A DNA stretch of 64,000 bases from Aeromicrobium wangtongii. GTDB taxonomy: Bacteria; Actinomycetota; Actinomycetes; Propionibacteriales; Nocardioidaceae. Each line of letters begins with the position of its first letter. Position 1 is the first letter of the stretch. The notes under the pieces were generated by a model. The model searched no databases, was not told the origin of the DNA, and saw only the letters and a list, made by a program, of their open reading frames with translations. Positions 56,769 through 64,000 of this stretch are shown piece by piece. Where the stretch lies: NCBI RefSeq assembly GCF_024584515.1, contig NZ_CP102173.1:1860001-1924000 (forward strand), written 5' to 3'. Position numbers and translations under genes: made by a program.

Positions 56769-59495
56769 ATGACGAGTCCGGCGGAGAAGTATGCACAGAC
56801 CCGGGCCTCCCGGCAGTACCCCCACCTGGCGGAGTTCCGGGGTCTCTACGACTTCGGTCTCGACGGCTTCCAGGTCGAGGCCTGCAAGGTCGTCGAGGAC
56901 GGTCACGGCGTCCTCGTCGCCGCACCGACCGGCTCCGGCAAGACCCTGGTGGGCGAGTTCGCCGTCCACCTGGCCCTGCAGACCGGCCGCAAGTGCTTCT
57001 ACACGACGCCCATCAAGGCGCTGTCCAACCAGAAGTTCTCCGATCTGGTCGAGCGCTACGGCGCCGACAACGTCGGCCTGCTGACCGGTGACAACACCAT
57101 CAACGGCGAGGCGCCGATCGTCGTCATGACGACCGAGGTCCTGCGCAACATGCTGTACGCCGGATCCCGCACGCTCGACACGCTCGGCTACGTCGTGATG
57201 GACGAGGTGCACTACCTCGCCGACCGCACCCGCGGCGCGGTCTGGGAGGAGGTCATCATCCACCTGCCCGAGTCGGTGTCGGTCGTGGCGCTGTCGGCGA
57301 CGGTCTCCAACGCCGAGGAGTTCGGCGACTGGCTCACCGCGGTGCGCGGCGACACCGTCACGATCGTCGAGGAGCGCCGTCCCATCCCGCTGTACCAGCA
57401 CGTCATGGTGGGCCGCCGGATGTACCCGCTGTTCGAGCCCAGCTCGGACGACAGCGGCGTGGAGGTCAACAAGGCGCTGGAACGCCTCGCGCGCGAGGAC
57501 TGGCAGCTCGGCCGGATGATGAAAGGCCACAAGGCCAAGGGCGGCCGGCGACCACGCAGCCCCAACCGCACGCCGAGCCGCGTCGACGTGGTTGAGCGCC
57601 TGGACGCCGAAGGGCTGCTGCCCGCAATCACCTTCGTGTTCAGCCGCGCCGGGTGCGCCGCCGCCGTCCAGCAGTGCATGGATGCCCGCCTGACGCTGAC
57701 CACCCCGGAGGAACAGGACCAGATCAGGGCCTTCGTCGACACGGCGTGCTCACACCTGCCCGAGGAGGACCTGCACGTCCTCGGCTTCCACGACTTCCGC
57801 GAGGGGCTCGTGCGCGGCATCGCCGCCCACCACGCGGGCATGCTGCCGACCTTCAAGGAGTGCGTCGAGGACCTGTTCAGCAACGGGCTGGTCAAGGTCA
57901 TCTTCGCCACCGAGACCCTTGCCCTCGGCATCAACATGCCCGCGCGGTCGGTCGTGATCGAGAAGCTGTCGAAGTGGAACGGCGAGACGCACGCCAACAT
58001 CACGCCGGGGGAGTACACCCAGCTGACCGGCCGCGCCGGCCGCCGCGGCATCGACGTGGAGGGCCACGGTGTCGTGCTGTGGCAGCAGGGCCTGGACCCC
58101 AAGCAGGTCGCGGGTCTGGCCAGCACCCGCACCTACCCGCTCAACTCGTCCTTCCACCCCTCCTACAACATGGCGGTCAACCTGGTCGGTCAGGTGGGAC
58201 GCGTCGTGGCCCGTGAGCTGCTGGAGCAGTCCTTCGCCCAGTTCCAGGCCGATCGCGCCGTCGTCGGGTTGGCCCGCAACATCCGCAAGGCCGATGACAC
58301 CCTCGAGGGCTACCGCGAGAACGTCGTCTGCGAGCTCGGCGACTTCATGGAGTACGCCTCGCTGCGACGCGAGCTGACCGACATCGAGGCCTCGGGCTCG
58401 AAGGCGCGCCGTCAGGCCGAGCGTGAGGACGTCATCAGCTCCCTCGTCCGGCTCAAGCCCGGCGATGTCATTCACGTGCCGGTGGGCAAGTTCGCCGGCC
58501 TGGCGGTCGTGCTCGATCCGGGTCGGGTCACCGACAGCGAGGGCCCCCGCCCGATGGTGCTGACCGCCAACCGGCACGCGCGGCGGCTCGCGATGATCGA
58601 CTTCCCCACGCCCGTCGAGCCGCTGACGACGATGCGCATCCCCAAGTCGTTCAACGCCCGCAACCCGCAGGCCCGTCGTGACCTGGCCTCGGCACTGCGC
58701 GAGCGCGCCCATGGCGTCTCGTGGCAGCAGGAGAAGCGACAGCGTCACCAGACGACGCGCGAGGACCCGCGGATCGCTGCCATCCGCGACAAGCTGCGTC
58801 ACCACCCGTGCCACCAGTGCCCCGACCGTGAGAAGCACGCGCGATGGGCCGAGCGGTACCTCAAGCTGGAGCGGGAGACCCAGAACCAGCGCGGACGTAT
58901 CGAGCAGCGGACCAACACCGTGGCCCGCCAGTTCGACCGGGTCTGCGAGGTGCTCGACGTCCTGGGCTACCTGGACGGCGACGAGGTCACCAGCGACGGC
59001 AAGAAGCTCAAGAGGCTCTACAGCGATCTGGACCTCCTGGTCAGCGAGTGCCTGCGCCGCCAGGTGTGGCAGGACCTCGACGCCGCCGAGCTGGCGGCGG
59101 CCGTGAGCGGACTGACCTTCACCTCACGCCTCGCCGACGAGCCGGTTGCGCCGCGCCTGCCGACCCAGCAGGTGCGCGAGGTGGCAGCCACGATGGCCGG
59201 CCTGTGCACCGATCTGCAACGGCTCGAGCGTGAGCACCGGGTCAGGTTCCTGCGCCAGCCCGACTTCGGCTTCGCGCAGGCGGTCTGGCAGTGGTGCCAG
59301 GATGCGAGCCTGGACGACGTCCTCGGCGAGATGGACCTGGCGGCCGGCGACTTCGTCCGTGCGATGAAGCAGCTGATCGACGTCGTGGCCCAGATCGCCG
59401 ACGCCGCCGGGCCCGGCCCGGTGCGCGACACCGCTCGCGAAGCACTGGACCTGCTGCGGCACGGCGTCGTCAGCTACACCAGCATCTCCGCCTGA
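56769..59495 (+). CDS. helY: DEAD/DEAH-box RNA helicase HelY (Ski2/Mtr4-like)
   Basis: 908 residues. Walker A APTGSGKTLVGEF, motif II MDEVHYLAD, motif III SATVSNAEEFG, motif V ATETLALGINMPA and motif VI QLTGRAGRRGID are all intact. The C-terminal half includes the DSHCT-like helical region (VREVAATMAGLCTDLQRL to AREALDLLRHG). Ski2-like helicases unwind structured RNA for degradation; a role in mRNA or rRNA turnover is inferred. In mycobacteria the orthologue also lies just after pafBC-tatAC. Confidence 0.94.
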   Translation: MTSPAEKYAQTRASRQYPHLAEFRGLYDFGLDGFQVEACKVVEDGHGVLVAAPTGSGKTLVGEFAVHLALQTGRKCFYTTPIKALSNQKFSDLVERYGADNVGLLTGDNTINGEAPIVVMTTEVLRNMLYAGSRTLDTLGYVVMDEVHYLADRTRGAVWEEVIIHLPESVSVVALSATVSNAEEFGDWLTAVRGDTVTIVEERRPIPLYQHVMVGRRMYPLFEPSSDDSGVEVNKALERLAREDWQLGRMMKGHKAKGGRRPRSPNRTPSRVDVVERLDAEGLLPAITFVFSRAGCAAAVQQCMDARLTLTTPEEQDQIRAFVDTACSHLPEEDLHVLGFHDFREGLVRGIAAHHAGMLPTFKECVEDLFSNGLVKVIFATETLALGINMPARSVVIEKLSKWNGETHANITPGEYTQLTGRAGRRGIDVEGHGVVLWQQGLDPKQVAGLASTRTYPLNSSFHPSYNMAVNLVGQVGRVVARELLEQSFAQFQADRAVVGLARNIRKADDTLEGYRENVVCELGDFMEYASLRRELTDIEASGSKARRQAEREDVISSLVRLKPGDVIHVPVGKFAGLAVVLDPGRVTDSEGPRPMVLTANRHARRLAMIDFPTPVEPLTTMRIPKSFNARNPQARRDLASALRERAHGVSWQQEKRQRHQTTREDPRIAAIRDKLRHHPCHQCPDREKHARWAERYLKLERETQNQRGRIEQRTNTVARQFDRVCEVLDVLGYLDGDEVTSDGKKLKRLYSDLDLLVSECLRRQVWQDLDAAELAAAVSGLTFTSRLADEPVAPRLPTQQVREVAATMAGLCTDLQRLEREHRVRFLRQPDFGFAQAVWQWCQDASLDDVLGEMDLAAGDFVRAMKQLIDVVAQIADAAGPGPVRDTAREALDLLRHGVVSYTSISA

Positions 59496-59498
59496 GCC

Positions 59499-59563
59499 CC
59501 GCTGGCCCTGACGTTTTTACCGACGCGCGCGGCGCGTCGCGGTCAGAACGTCAGGCCCAGCGG
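59499..59563. terminator. Nested bidirectional terminator between helY and the exonuclease gene
   Basis: CCGCTGGCCCTGACGTT (59499-59515) pairs with AACGTCAGGCCCAGCGG (59547-59563), 16 of 17 bp, and the loop holds a second perfect stem, CGACGCGC-GCG-GCGCGTCG. A T5 run follows the left arm. It overlaps the end of the exonuclease gene and serves both convergent genes. Confidence 0.8.
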
Positions 59564-60465
59564 GAACGGGCGGTCAGGGCGCGCTCGGTCACGCCGCCCA
59601 GGCCCCACCTCTGGCCGAAGGCGGTGAACGCCTCGGCATCGGCTGCGCCGGACAGATCGGGAAGCTCGCACACGTCACGCCTGACGGCCACGACCTCGCG
59701 GGCGGCGGTGATGTAGTCGACCGAGTCGAGCAGTGAGGCACGGACCCGCGGCTTGATCGACGACCGGATGTCGATGGCCTTGGCAGCGGCGAGGATGCCG
59801 TCCAGGTCGCCGAACTCGGCGAGCAGTGCTGCCGCCGTCTTGTCGCCGATGCCGGCCACACCCGGCAACCCGTCGGACGCGTCGCCGCGCATGACGGCGA
59901 AGTCGACATAGCTGGACGCGTCGACGCCGTACTTGTCGCGCAGCCAGGCGTTGTCGACGACATCGTGCTTCGAGACGCCCCGGGCGACGTACAGCACCCG
60001 GATCCCGCGGTCGTCGTCGACGAGCTGGAACAGGTCGCGGTCGCCGGTCACGATGTCGACCGGGCCGTCCCACGCCTCGGCCAACGTGCCGATGACGTCA
60101 TCGGCCTCGAAGTCGGCGGCGCCGACGACGGGGATGCCCAGCAGGTCGAAGGCCTCGGCGATCAGCGGCACCTGCGGGCCGAGCAGGCCCTCGGTGGTGT
60201 CGGCCTCGCCGCCCTCGTCGTCCAGCCGCTGCGTCTTGTACGTGTCGAGCAGGTCGACTCGCCACTGCGGACGCCAGTCGTCGTCCCAGCACGCCACGAC
60301 GGCTTCGGGGGAGTACTGGGTCGTCAGGGTCGAGGTGAAGTCGAGGATGCCGCGCAAGGCGTTGACGACCGTGCCGTCGGGTGCCTTGAGCGTCTTCGGG
60401 ATGCCGAAGAAGGCCCGGAAGTACAGGCTCGCGCTGTCGAGGAGCAGAAGTCGGCCGTGGGACAT
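59551..60465 (-). CDS. 5'-3' exonuclease, Pol I N-terminal domain-like
   Basis: 304 residues, a stand-alone flap-nuclease domain. Metal-binding acidic residues lie in LLLLDSASLYFRAFFG, ADFEADDVIGTLAE and VTGDRDLFQLV; the helix-hairpin-helix is GLPGVAGIGDKTAAALLAEFG. It should remove RNA primers or flaps and supplement DNA polymerase I. ATG 60465 is supported by TAGAGT 7 nt upstream. The gene's last codons form one arm of a terminator. Confidence 0.9.
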   Translation of the reverse strand: MSHGRLLLLDSASLYFRAFFGIPKTLKAPDGTVVNALRGILDFTSTLTTQYSPEAVVACWDDDWRPQWRVDLLDTYKTQRLDDEGGEADTTEGLLGPQVPLIAEAFDLLGIPVVGAADFEADDVIGTLAEAWDGPVDIVTGDRDLFQLVDDDRGIRVLYVARGVSKHDVVDNAWLRDKYGVDASSYVDFAVMRGDASDGLPGVAGIGDKTAAALLAEFGDLDGILAAAKAIDIRSSIKPRVRASLLDSVDYITAAREVVAVRRDVCELPDLSGAADAEAFTAFGQRWGLGGVTERALTARSRWA

Positions 60466-60472
60466 GTCCCGA

Positions 60473-60478
60473 ACTCTA
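60473..60478 (-). promoter_or_regulatory. Leaderless -10 box (TAGAGT) of the exonuclease gene
   Basis: Minus-strand TAGAGT ends 7 nt before ATG 60465. Confidence 0.55.
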
Positions 60479-60523
60479 GGCTCTCGCCGGTCCGGAACGC
60501 GCCCCACGGCCTCCTTCCGTGTG

Positions 60524-62071
60524 TCAGTGCGTCAGCGCGTGACCGTTGCCGCGCGCCGCTGCCGCCGCGAGCTTCTTGGCCGAGGCCTTCGCCCGCCTCT
60601 GGTCGCCGTACAGACCCTGCTTGGACAGGGCCAGCACGCCGACCGAGTGCGCCGCCGCGTCACCGAGCTGGTCCAGTGCCCGCGTGTTGATGTTGGTGAT
60701 GTCGTCGCACGCCTGGTGGTAGCACACGTCGTACGCCACCCCGGCCGTCCCGCCGAACAGCGTCGCCTCCTCGGGCGTCTTGATGCCCTCGGCCCCGCTG
60801 AACAGGCCACCGGCGGGGATGCCCGCCGCGATGAACGGCCCGTAGTCGGAGCGTCCGTCGAACGCGGTCGGCGCCGTGGCGAGCCTTCGGCCGGCGAAGT
60901 AGTCCGTGAAGACCTTCTCGATCTCCGCGGAGCCCGCCGGTCCGGCGTCCCCGTCCGACCCGTCACCGTCGTACACGAAGCGGGCGAAGTTCGGCGACCC
61001 GATCATGTCGAAGTTGAGGTTGGCGTAGATCTTGGCGCGCTGGGCGTCCGTGAGGTTGGCGACGTAGTGCTCGGCCCCGAGCAGGCCCTTCTCCTCGGCT
61101 CCCCAGAAGGCGAACCGCACCGGGCGCTGCGCCTTCTTGGCCAGCTTGGTCTTCGTGTACTGCTTGGCGATCTCGAGCACCGCAGCGGTACCGCTTCCGT
61201 TGTCGTTGATGCCCGGCCCCTCCGCGACGCTGTCGAGGTGGGCGCCGACCACGACGACCTGGTCGGAGTTCTTGGTCTTGCCGGGCAGGTCGGCGATGAC
61301 GTTGCTCGTCTCGCGGTTCAGGTCGACCTCCGTGCTCGCGAACACGCGGACGGTGGCGCCGTCCTGCTCGGCCAGCGCGACGCCGTCGTCGTAGGAGGTG
61401 CCCACGACCGGGATCCCGACAGGCTCCCCGAGCGTGCCGGTGAGCAGCTCCTGTCGCCCATCCTGGCCCTCGTTGAAGATGATCGCCGCGTCGTAGCCGG
61501 CCGCCTCCGCATTCGCGGCCTTGACGCCGAAGTTGCAGAAGCCCCGCTGCATGAGGGCGACTGCCGGCTCCGCACCGGCCGGCGGGAAGTCGGCGACTTC
61601 ACAGCCGGAGGCCGTCGAGCCCGCCTCGCCCGGCGGGATGACCAAGCCGATCGGCGTGATCGTGCCGGTGACGTCACCCGAACCGGAGTAGTCGAACGCG
61701 GCGGTCTCGATGTCACGCGCGGTCGGCGTGACCTGCTGCAGCTCGGCCGGCGCGAGATCGCGGCTGAACGCGAAGGTGAACGTCTGCCGCTTGACCTTGT
61801 AGCCGGCCTTCTTCAGCTGGGACGCGACGTAGTCGGCCGAGGCGTCGTAGCCGGGCAGGCCGGAGGCGCGATTGCCGTCGTTGCGATTGGCGATGACCTG
61901 CAGCTGACGCAGTGTCTTGAGCTGGTTGTTGACCGTCACCGCCTTGGTCAGCTTGCTCGTGTTAACCGGTTTGGCCTTGGACTGATGCCTGTTGCCCGCG
62001 TCCGCAGGTGCGGCCACGAAGAGGCTGCCGGTCAGGATGACGGCAGCGGTGGAATAGAGCGCTCGGCGCAT
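60524..62071 (-). CDS. Secreted M28-family zinc aminopeptidase with a PA domain
   Basis: 515 residues. A signal peptide (LYSTAAVILTGSLFVAAPADA) ends near residue 25. A PA domain (about 130-250) is inserted before the peptidase core, where zinc ligands and catalytic residues sit in VGAHLDSV, GPGINDNGSG, WGAEEKGLLG, LNFDMIGS and CYHQACDD. Such Streptomyces-type aminopeptidases remove N-terminal residues outside the cell. The C-terminus is Lys/Ala-rich. The start is ATG 62071. Confidence 0.92.
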   Translation of the reverse strand: MRRALYSTAAVILTGSLFVAAPADAGNRHQSKAKPVNTSKLTKAVTVNNQLKTLRQLQVIANRNDGNRASGLPGYDASADYVASQLKKAGYKVKRQTFTFAFSRDLAPAELQQVTPTARDIETAAFDYSGSGDVTGTITPIGLVIPPGEAGSTASGCEVADFPPAGAEPAVALMQRGFCNFGVKAANAEAAGYDAAIIFNEGQDGRQELLTGTLGEPVGIPVVGTSYDDGVALAEQDGATVRVFASTEVDLNRETSNVIADLPGKTKNSDQVVVVGAHLDSVAEGPGINDNGSGTAAVLEIAKQYTKTKLAKKAQRPVRFAFWGAEEKGLLGAEHYVANLTDAQRAKIYANLNFDMIGSPNFARFVYDGDGSDGDAGPAGSAEIEKVFTDYFAGRRLATAPTAFDGRSDYGPFIAAGIPAGGLFSGAEGIKTPEEATLFGGTAGVAYDVCYHQACDDITNINTRALDQLGDAAAHSVGVLALSKQGLYGDQRRAKASAKKLAAAAARGNGHALTH

Positions 62072-62101
62072 GGGACCCCCCCAATAGATGTGTTGCAGAT
62101 C

Positions 62102-62107
62102 ACACTA
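62102..62107 (-). promoter_or_regulatory. -10 box (TAGTGT) of the M28 peptidase gene
   Basis: Minus-strand TAGTGT lies about 30 nt before ATG 62071, so this transcript would have a short leader of about 23 nt. Confidence 0.4.
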
Positions 62108-62184
62108 GGTCGGGTCGTGGCCGAAGAACACCCCCTGGCGGAGCGCGGAGGGGCGCGGGCACCGTCTCATGAACGTCCGGCCGG

Positions 62185-62190
62185 TATCGT
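62185..62190 (+). promoter_or_regulatory. Leaderless -10 box (TATCGT) of the M24 peptidase gene
   Basis: TATCGT ends 7 nt before GTG 62198. Confidence 0.5.
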
Positions 62191-62197
62191 CGTGGAC

Positions 62198-63277
62198 GTG
62201 AGCACATGGCGTAAAGCACAGGAACTGGCAGCATCCCAGGGCATCGACGCGCTGGTCGTGACCCCGGGGGCCGATCTGCGATACCTGACCGGATACGTCG
62301 CCCTGCCGCTGGAGCGGCTGACCTGTCTGGTGCTCCCGGCCCACGGCGATCCGACGCTGGTCGTCCCGGCCCTGGAGCGCCAGGCCGCTGTGGCGTCCGG
62401 TACCGACATCCAGATCGCCACGTGGCAGGAGACCGAGGATCCCTTCGCTCTGGTGGCCCGACTGGTGGGCGACGTGGCCACCGTCGGCGTCGACGACCAC
62501 ATGTGGGCGTCCCGGGTCTTCGCCCTCGGCGCGGCGCTGCCGACCGCCGACCAGGTGCTGGCCGGATCGCTCGTGCAGCAGCTGCGCATCCGCAAGAGCG
62601 CCGAGGAGGTCGAGGCGCTGCGCCAGGCGGGCCTGGCGATCGACCGGGTCCACGCCCGCATGAGCGAGTGGCTGCGCCCCGGCCGCACCGAGCGCGAGGT
62701 CGGCGCGGACATCGCCCGCGCGATCATCGACGAGGGCCACGAGACGGTCGACTTCGTCATCGTCGGGTCGGGGCCCAATGGCGCGTCGCCGCACCACGAG
62801 CTGTCCGACCGCGTCATCGAGGCCGGCGACCCCGTCGTCGTCGACATCGGCGGCACGATGCCGTCGGGCTACTGCTCGGACTCGACCCGCAACTATGTCG
62901 CCGGCGGGACTGCTCCCGCGGAGTACCTCGAGGCGTACCTGGTCCTGGAGGAGGCCCACCAGGCGCAGCGTGAGCACGCGCGGCCGGGCGTGACCGCCGA
63001 GTCCGTCGACGAGGTGGGCCGCTCGATCATCACGGCCGCGGGGTACGGCGACCTGTTCATCCACCGCACGGGCCACGGCATCGGGCAGGAGACGCACGAG
63101 GAGCCCTACATCGTGGCGGGCAACGACCTGGTGCTCGAGGAGGGGATGGCCTTCTCGATCGAGCCGGGCATCTACTTCGAGGGACGTTTCGGCGCCCGCA
63201 TCGAGGACATCGCGGTGTGCACGGCCGACGGCCTCGAGGTTCTCAACAACACTCCTCGAGGGCTCGTCTCCCTGTGA
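62198..63277 (+). CDS. M24-family aminopeptidase P-like (Xaa-Pro) peptidase
   Basis: 359 residues with the pita-bread fold. Metal ligands sit in VVVDIGGTMPSGYCSDSTR (two Asp), RTGHGIGQETHEEP (His), FSIEPGIYFEG (Glu) and ARIEDIAV (Glu). The N-terminal 120 residues are the creatinase-like domain (DALVVTPGADLRYLTGY). It probably releases N-terminal residues before proline. GTG 62198 is chosen from the promoter box; the frame is open far upstream without conserved sequence. The stop overlaps the lnt start (GTGA). Confidence 0.92.
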   Translation: MSTWRKAQELAASQGIDALVVTPGADLRYLTGYVALPLERLTCLVLPAHGDPTLVVPALERQAAVASGTDIQIATWQETEDPFALVARLVGDVATVGVDDHMWASRVFALGAALPTADQVLAGSLVQQLRIRKSAEEVEALRQAGLAIDRVHARMSEWLRPGRTEREVGADIARAIIDEGHETVDFVIVGSGPNGASPHHELSDRVIEAGDPVVVDIGGTMPSGYCSDSTRNYVAGGTAPAEYLEAYLVLEEAHQAQREHARPGVTAESVDEVGRSIITAAGYGDLFIHRTGHGIGQETHEEPYIVAGNDLVLEEGMAFSIEPGIYFEGRFGARIEDIAVCTADGLEVLNNTPRGLVSL

Positions 63278-64000
63278 GACCTGCCCGTCTCGGGTGGAAG
63301 ACCGCCTGGCCTGCTGCAGCGGCGCTCGGCGTCATCTCCTCGCTGAACTTCGATCCGGTCGGCATCCCGTTCGCGATGGTTGCCGGTGTCGCCGGCTTCA
63401 TCTGGTTGATGCGCGGGCTGGCCGACGCCTCGAAGCGCACCGTCGCCGTGACCGGCCTGTGCTATGGCGCGGGCTTCATGGGTCCGCTGATCTGGTGGAT
63501 GAACGCCGTCAGCAGCGGCGCCTACATCGGGCTCGCCCTGGCCGAGACGCTGTTCTTCATCCCGATCGCGCTCGCGCTGCGCGCTGCGTGCCGGCTGCGC
63601 GCGTGGCCGCTGTGGGGCGCGGCCGTGTGGGTGCTGGGGGAGTGGGCACGCGGCAGGTTCCCGTTCACCGGCTTCCCCTGGGGCCGTCTGGCGCACACCT
63701 CGATCGACACCCCGTTCTCCTCGTATGCGCGACTCCTGGCGATGCCCGGCACCAGCGCCGTGCTGTTCGTCGTCGCGGCACTCGTGGTGGTCGTGGTGAT
63801 GGGCCCCGGGCTCCGCACCCGCTTGGGCGCCTCGGCGGGCATCCTGGCCCTCCTGGGCATCGGCGCCGTGCTGCCCACCGGCATCGCGGGCGCCGACGGC
63901 ACCCGCCAGGTCGCCTTGGTGCAGGGCAACGTCCCCGGCGTCTTCCTCACCTGGCCGCGCGGTGAGATCCTCGACCTGCACGTCGCAGAGACGATGCGCC
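63274..64000 (+). CDS. lnt: Apolipoprotein N-acyltransferase (3' end beyond the window)
   Basis: The first 242 codons are present. GTG 63274 overlaps the M24 stop (GTGA). Six membrane helices are visible (for example FAMVAGVAGFIWLM, GFMGPLIWWMNAV, TLFFIPIALALRAA), including the Lnt hallmark FPFTGFPWGRL, and the nitrilase-fold domain begins at RQVALVQGNVPG just before the edge. Lnt adds the third acyl chain to lipoproteins; the window's lipoproteins would be substrates. The catalytic Glu-Lys-Cys lie outside. Confidence 0.92.
   Translation, partial: MRPARLGWKTAWPAAAALGVISSLNFDPVGIPFAMVAGVAGFIWLMRGLADASKRTVAVTGLCYGAGFMGPLIWWMNAVSSGAYIGLALAETLFFIPIALALRAACRLRAWPLWGAAVWVLGEWARGRFPFTGFPWGRLAHTSIDTPFSSYARLLAMPGTSAVLFVVAALVVVVVMGPGLRTRLGASAGILALLGIGAVLPTGIAGADGTRQVALVQGNVPGVFLTWPRGEILDLHVAETMR

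Noticed and set aside
59933..62197. Long plus-strand open frame upstream of the M24 peptidase
   Set aside because: It lies antisense to the exonuclease and M28 peptidase genes, both clearly real. Only the part from 62198 is conserved.

Overview
The window is high-GC actinobacterial chromosome. A complete Pup-proteasome gene set, the mycothiol ligase gene mshC, mycobacterial-type WYL regulators (PafB/PafC), HelY and a DUF5703 protein together point to a mycolate-free actinomycete. My guess is Nocardioidaceae (Nocardioides or Aeromicrobium-like), inferred from gene content only. I recognise no prophage, insertion sequence, rRNA, tRNA or CRISPR array.

Layout. 1-6.9 kb: a histidine kinase cut by the left edge, a ChlI-type AAA ATPase with its VWA partner, a transmembrane Ser/Thr kinase and an Lrp-type regulator. 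7.0-11.6 kb: a phenylalanine/tyrosine catabolic operon hpd-hmgA-fahA-phhA that would convert Phe through Tyr-derived hydroxyphenylpyruvate and homogentisate to fumarate and acetoacetate. 11.6-16.8 kb: a UvrA2-like ATPase, a MarR regulator and a divergent MMPL exporter, which look like a drug-response locus. 16.9-25.6 kb: RNase HI, a flavin reductase-fold protein, an MFS exporter, an EEP-fold protein, membrane proteins (CPBP, PAP2, unknown) and a second AAA/VWA pair (MoxR/CoxE type). 25.7-36.7 kb: an M20 peptidase, a nitrilase between two oppositely oriented 21-bp repeat arrays, DUF5703, an aldo/keto reductase, UppP, a methyltransferase, CorA, MshC, a degenerate FHA protein with a small partner, a PAC2 protein and a collagen-like stub. 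36.8-43.9 kb: MetH, a HAD phosphatase, a GIY-YIG protein between inverted short-repeat arrays, a RecB-family nuclease and a site-2 protease. 43.9-56.7 kb: the Pup-proteasome region trmI-arc-GNAT-membrane protein-dop-pup-prcB-prcA-pafA-FKBP lipoprotein-pafB-pafC-tatA-tatC. 56.8-64 kb: HelY, a 5'-3' exonuclease, an M28 peptidase, an M24 peptidase and the start of lnt.

Two genome-scale patterns stand out. First, at least 22 genes carry a TANNNT box whose last base lies 6-8 nt (usually 6-7) before an ATG or GTG with no Shine-Dalgarno sequence. This is the signature of leaderless transcription and it fixes many start codons. Second, two unrelated families of short tandem repeats (a 21-bp TGACGCGTGGGTT unit and a roughly 20-bp CCTTGAGCNTGTCGAAAGG unit) sit immediately after stop codons. 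In all six cases they have the same orientation relative to the gene they follow, and sometimes they supply the stop codon. One copy of the second family lies inside hmgA, where it has expanded into an in-frame Ser/Thr/Gly linker.
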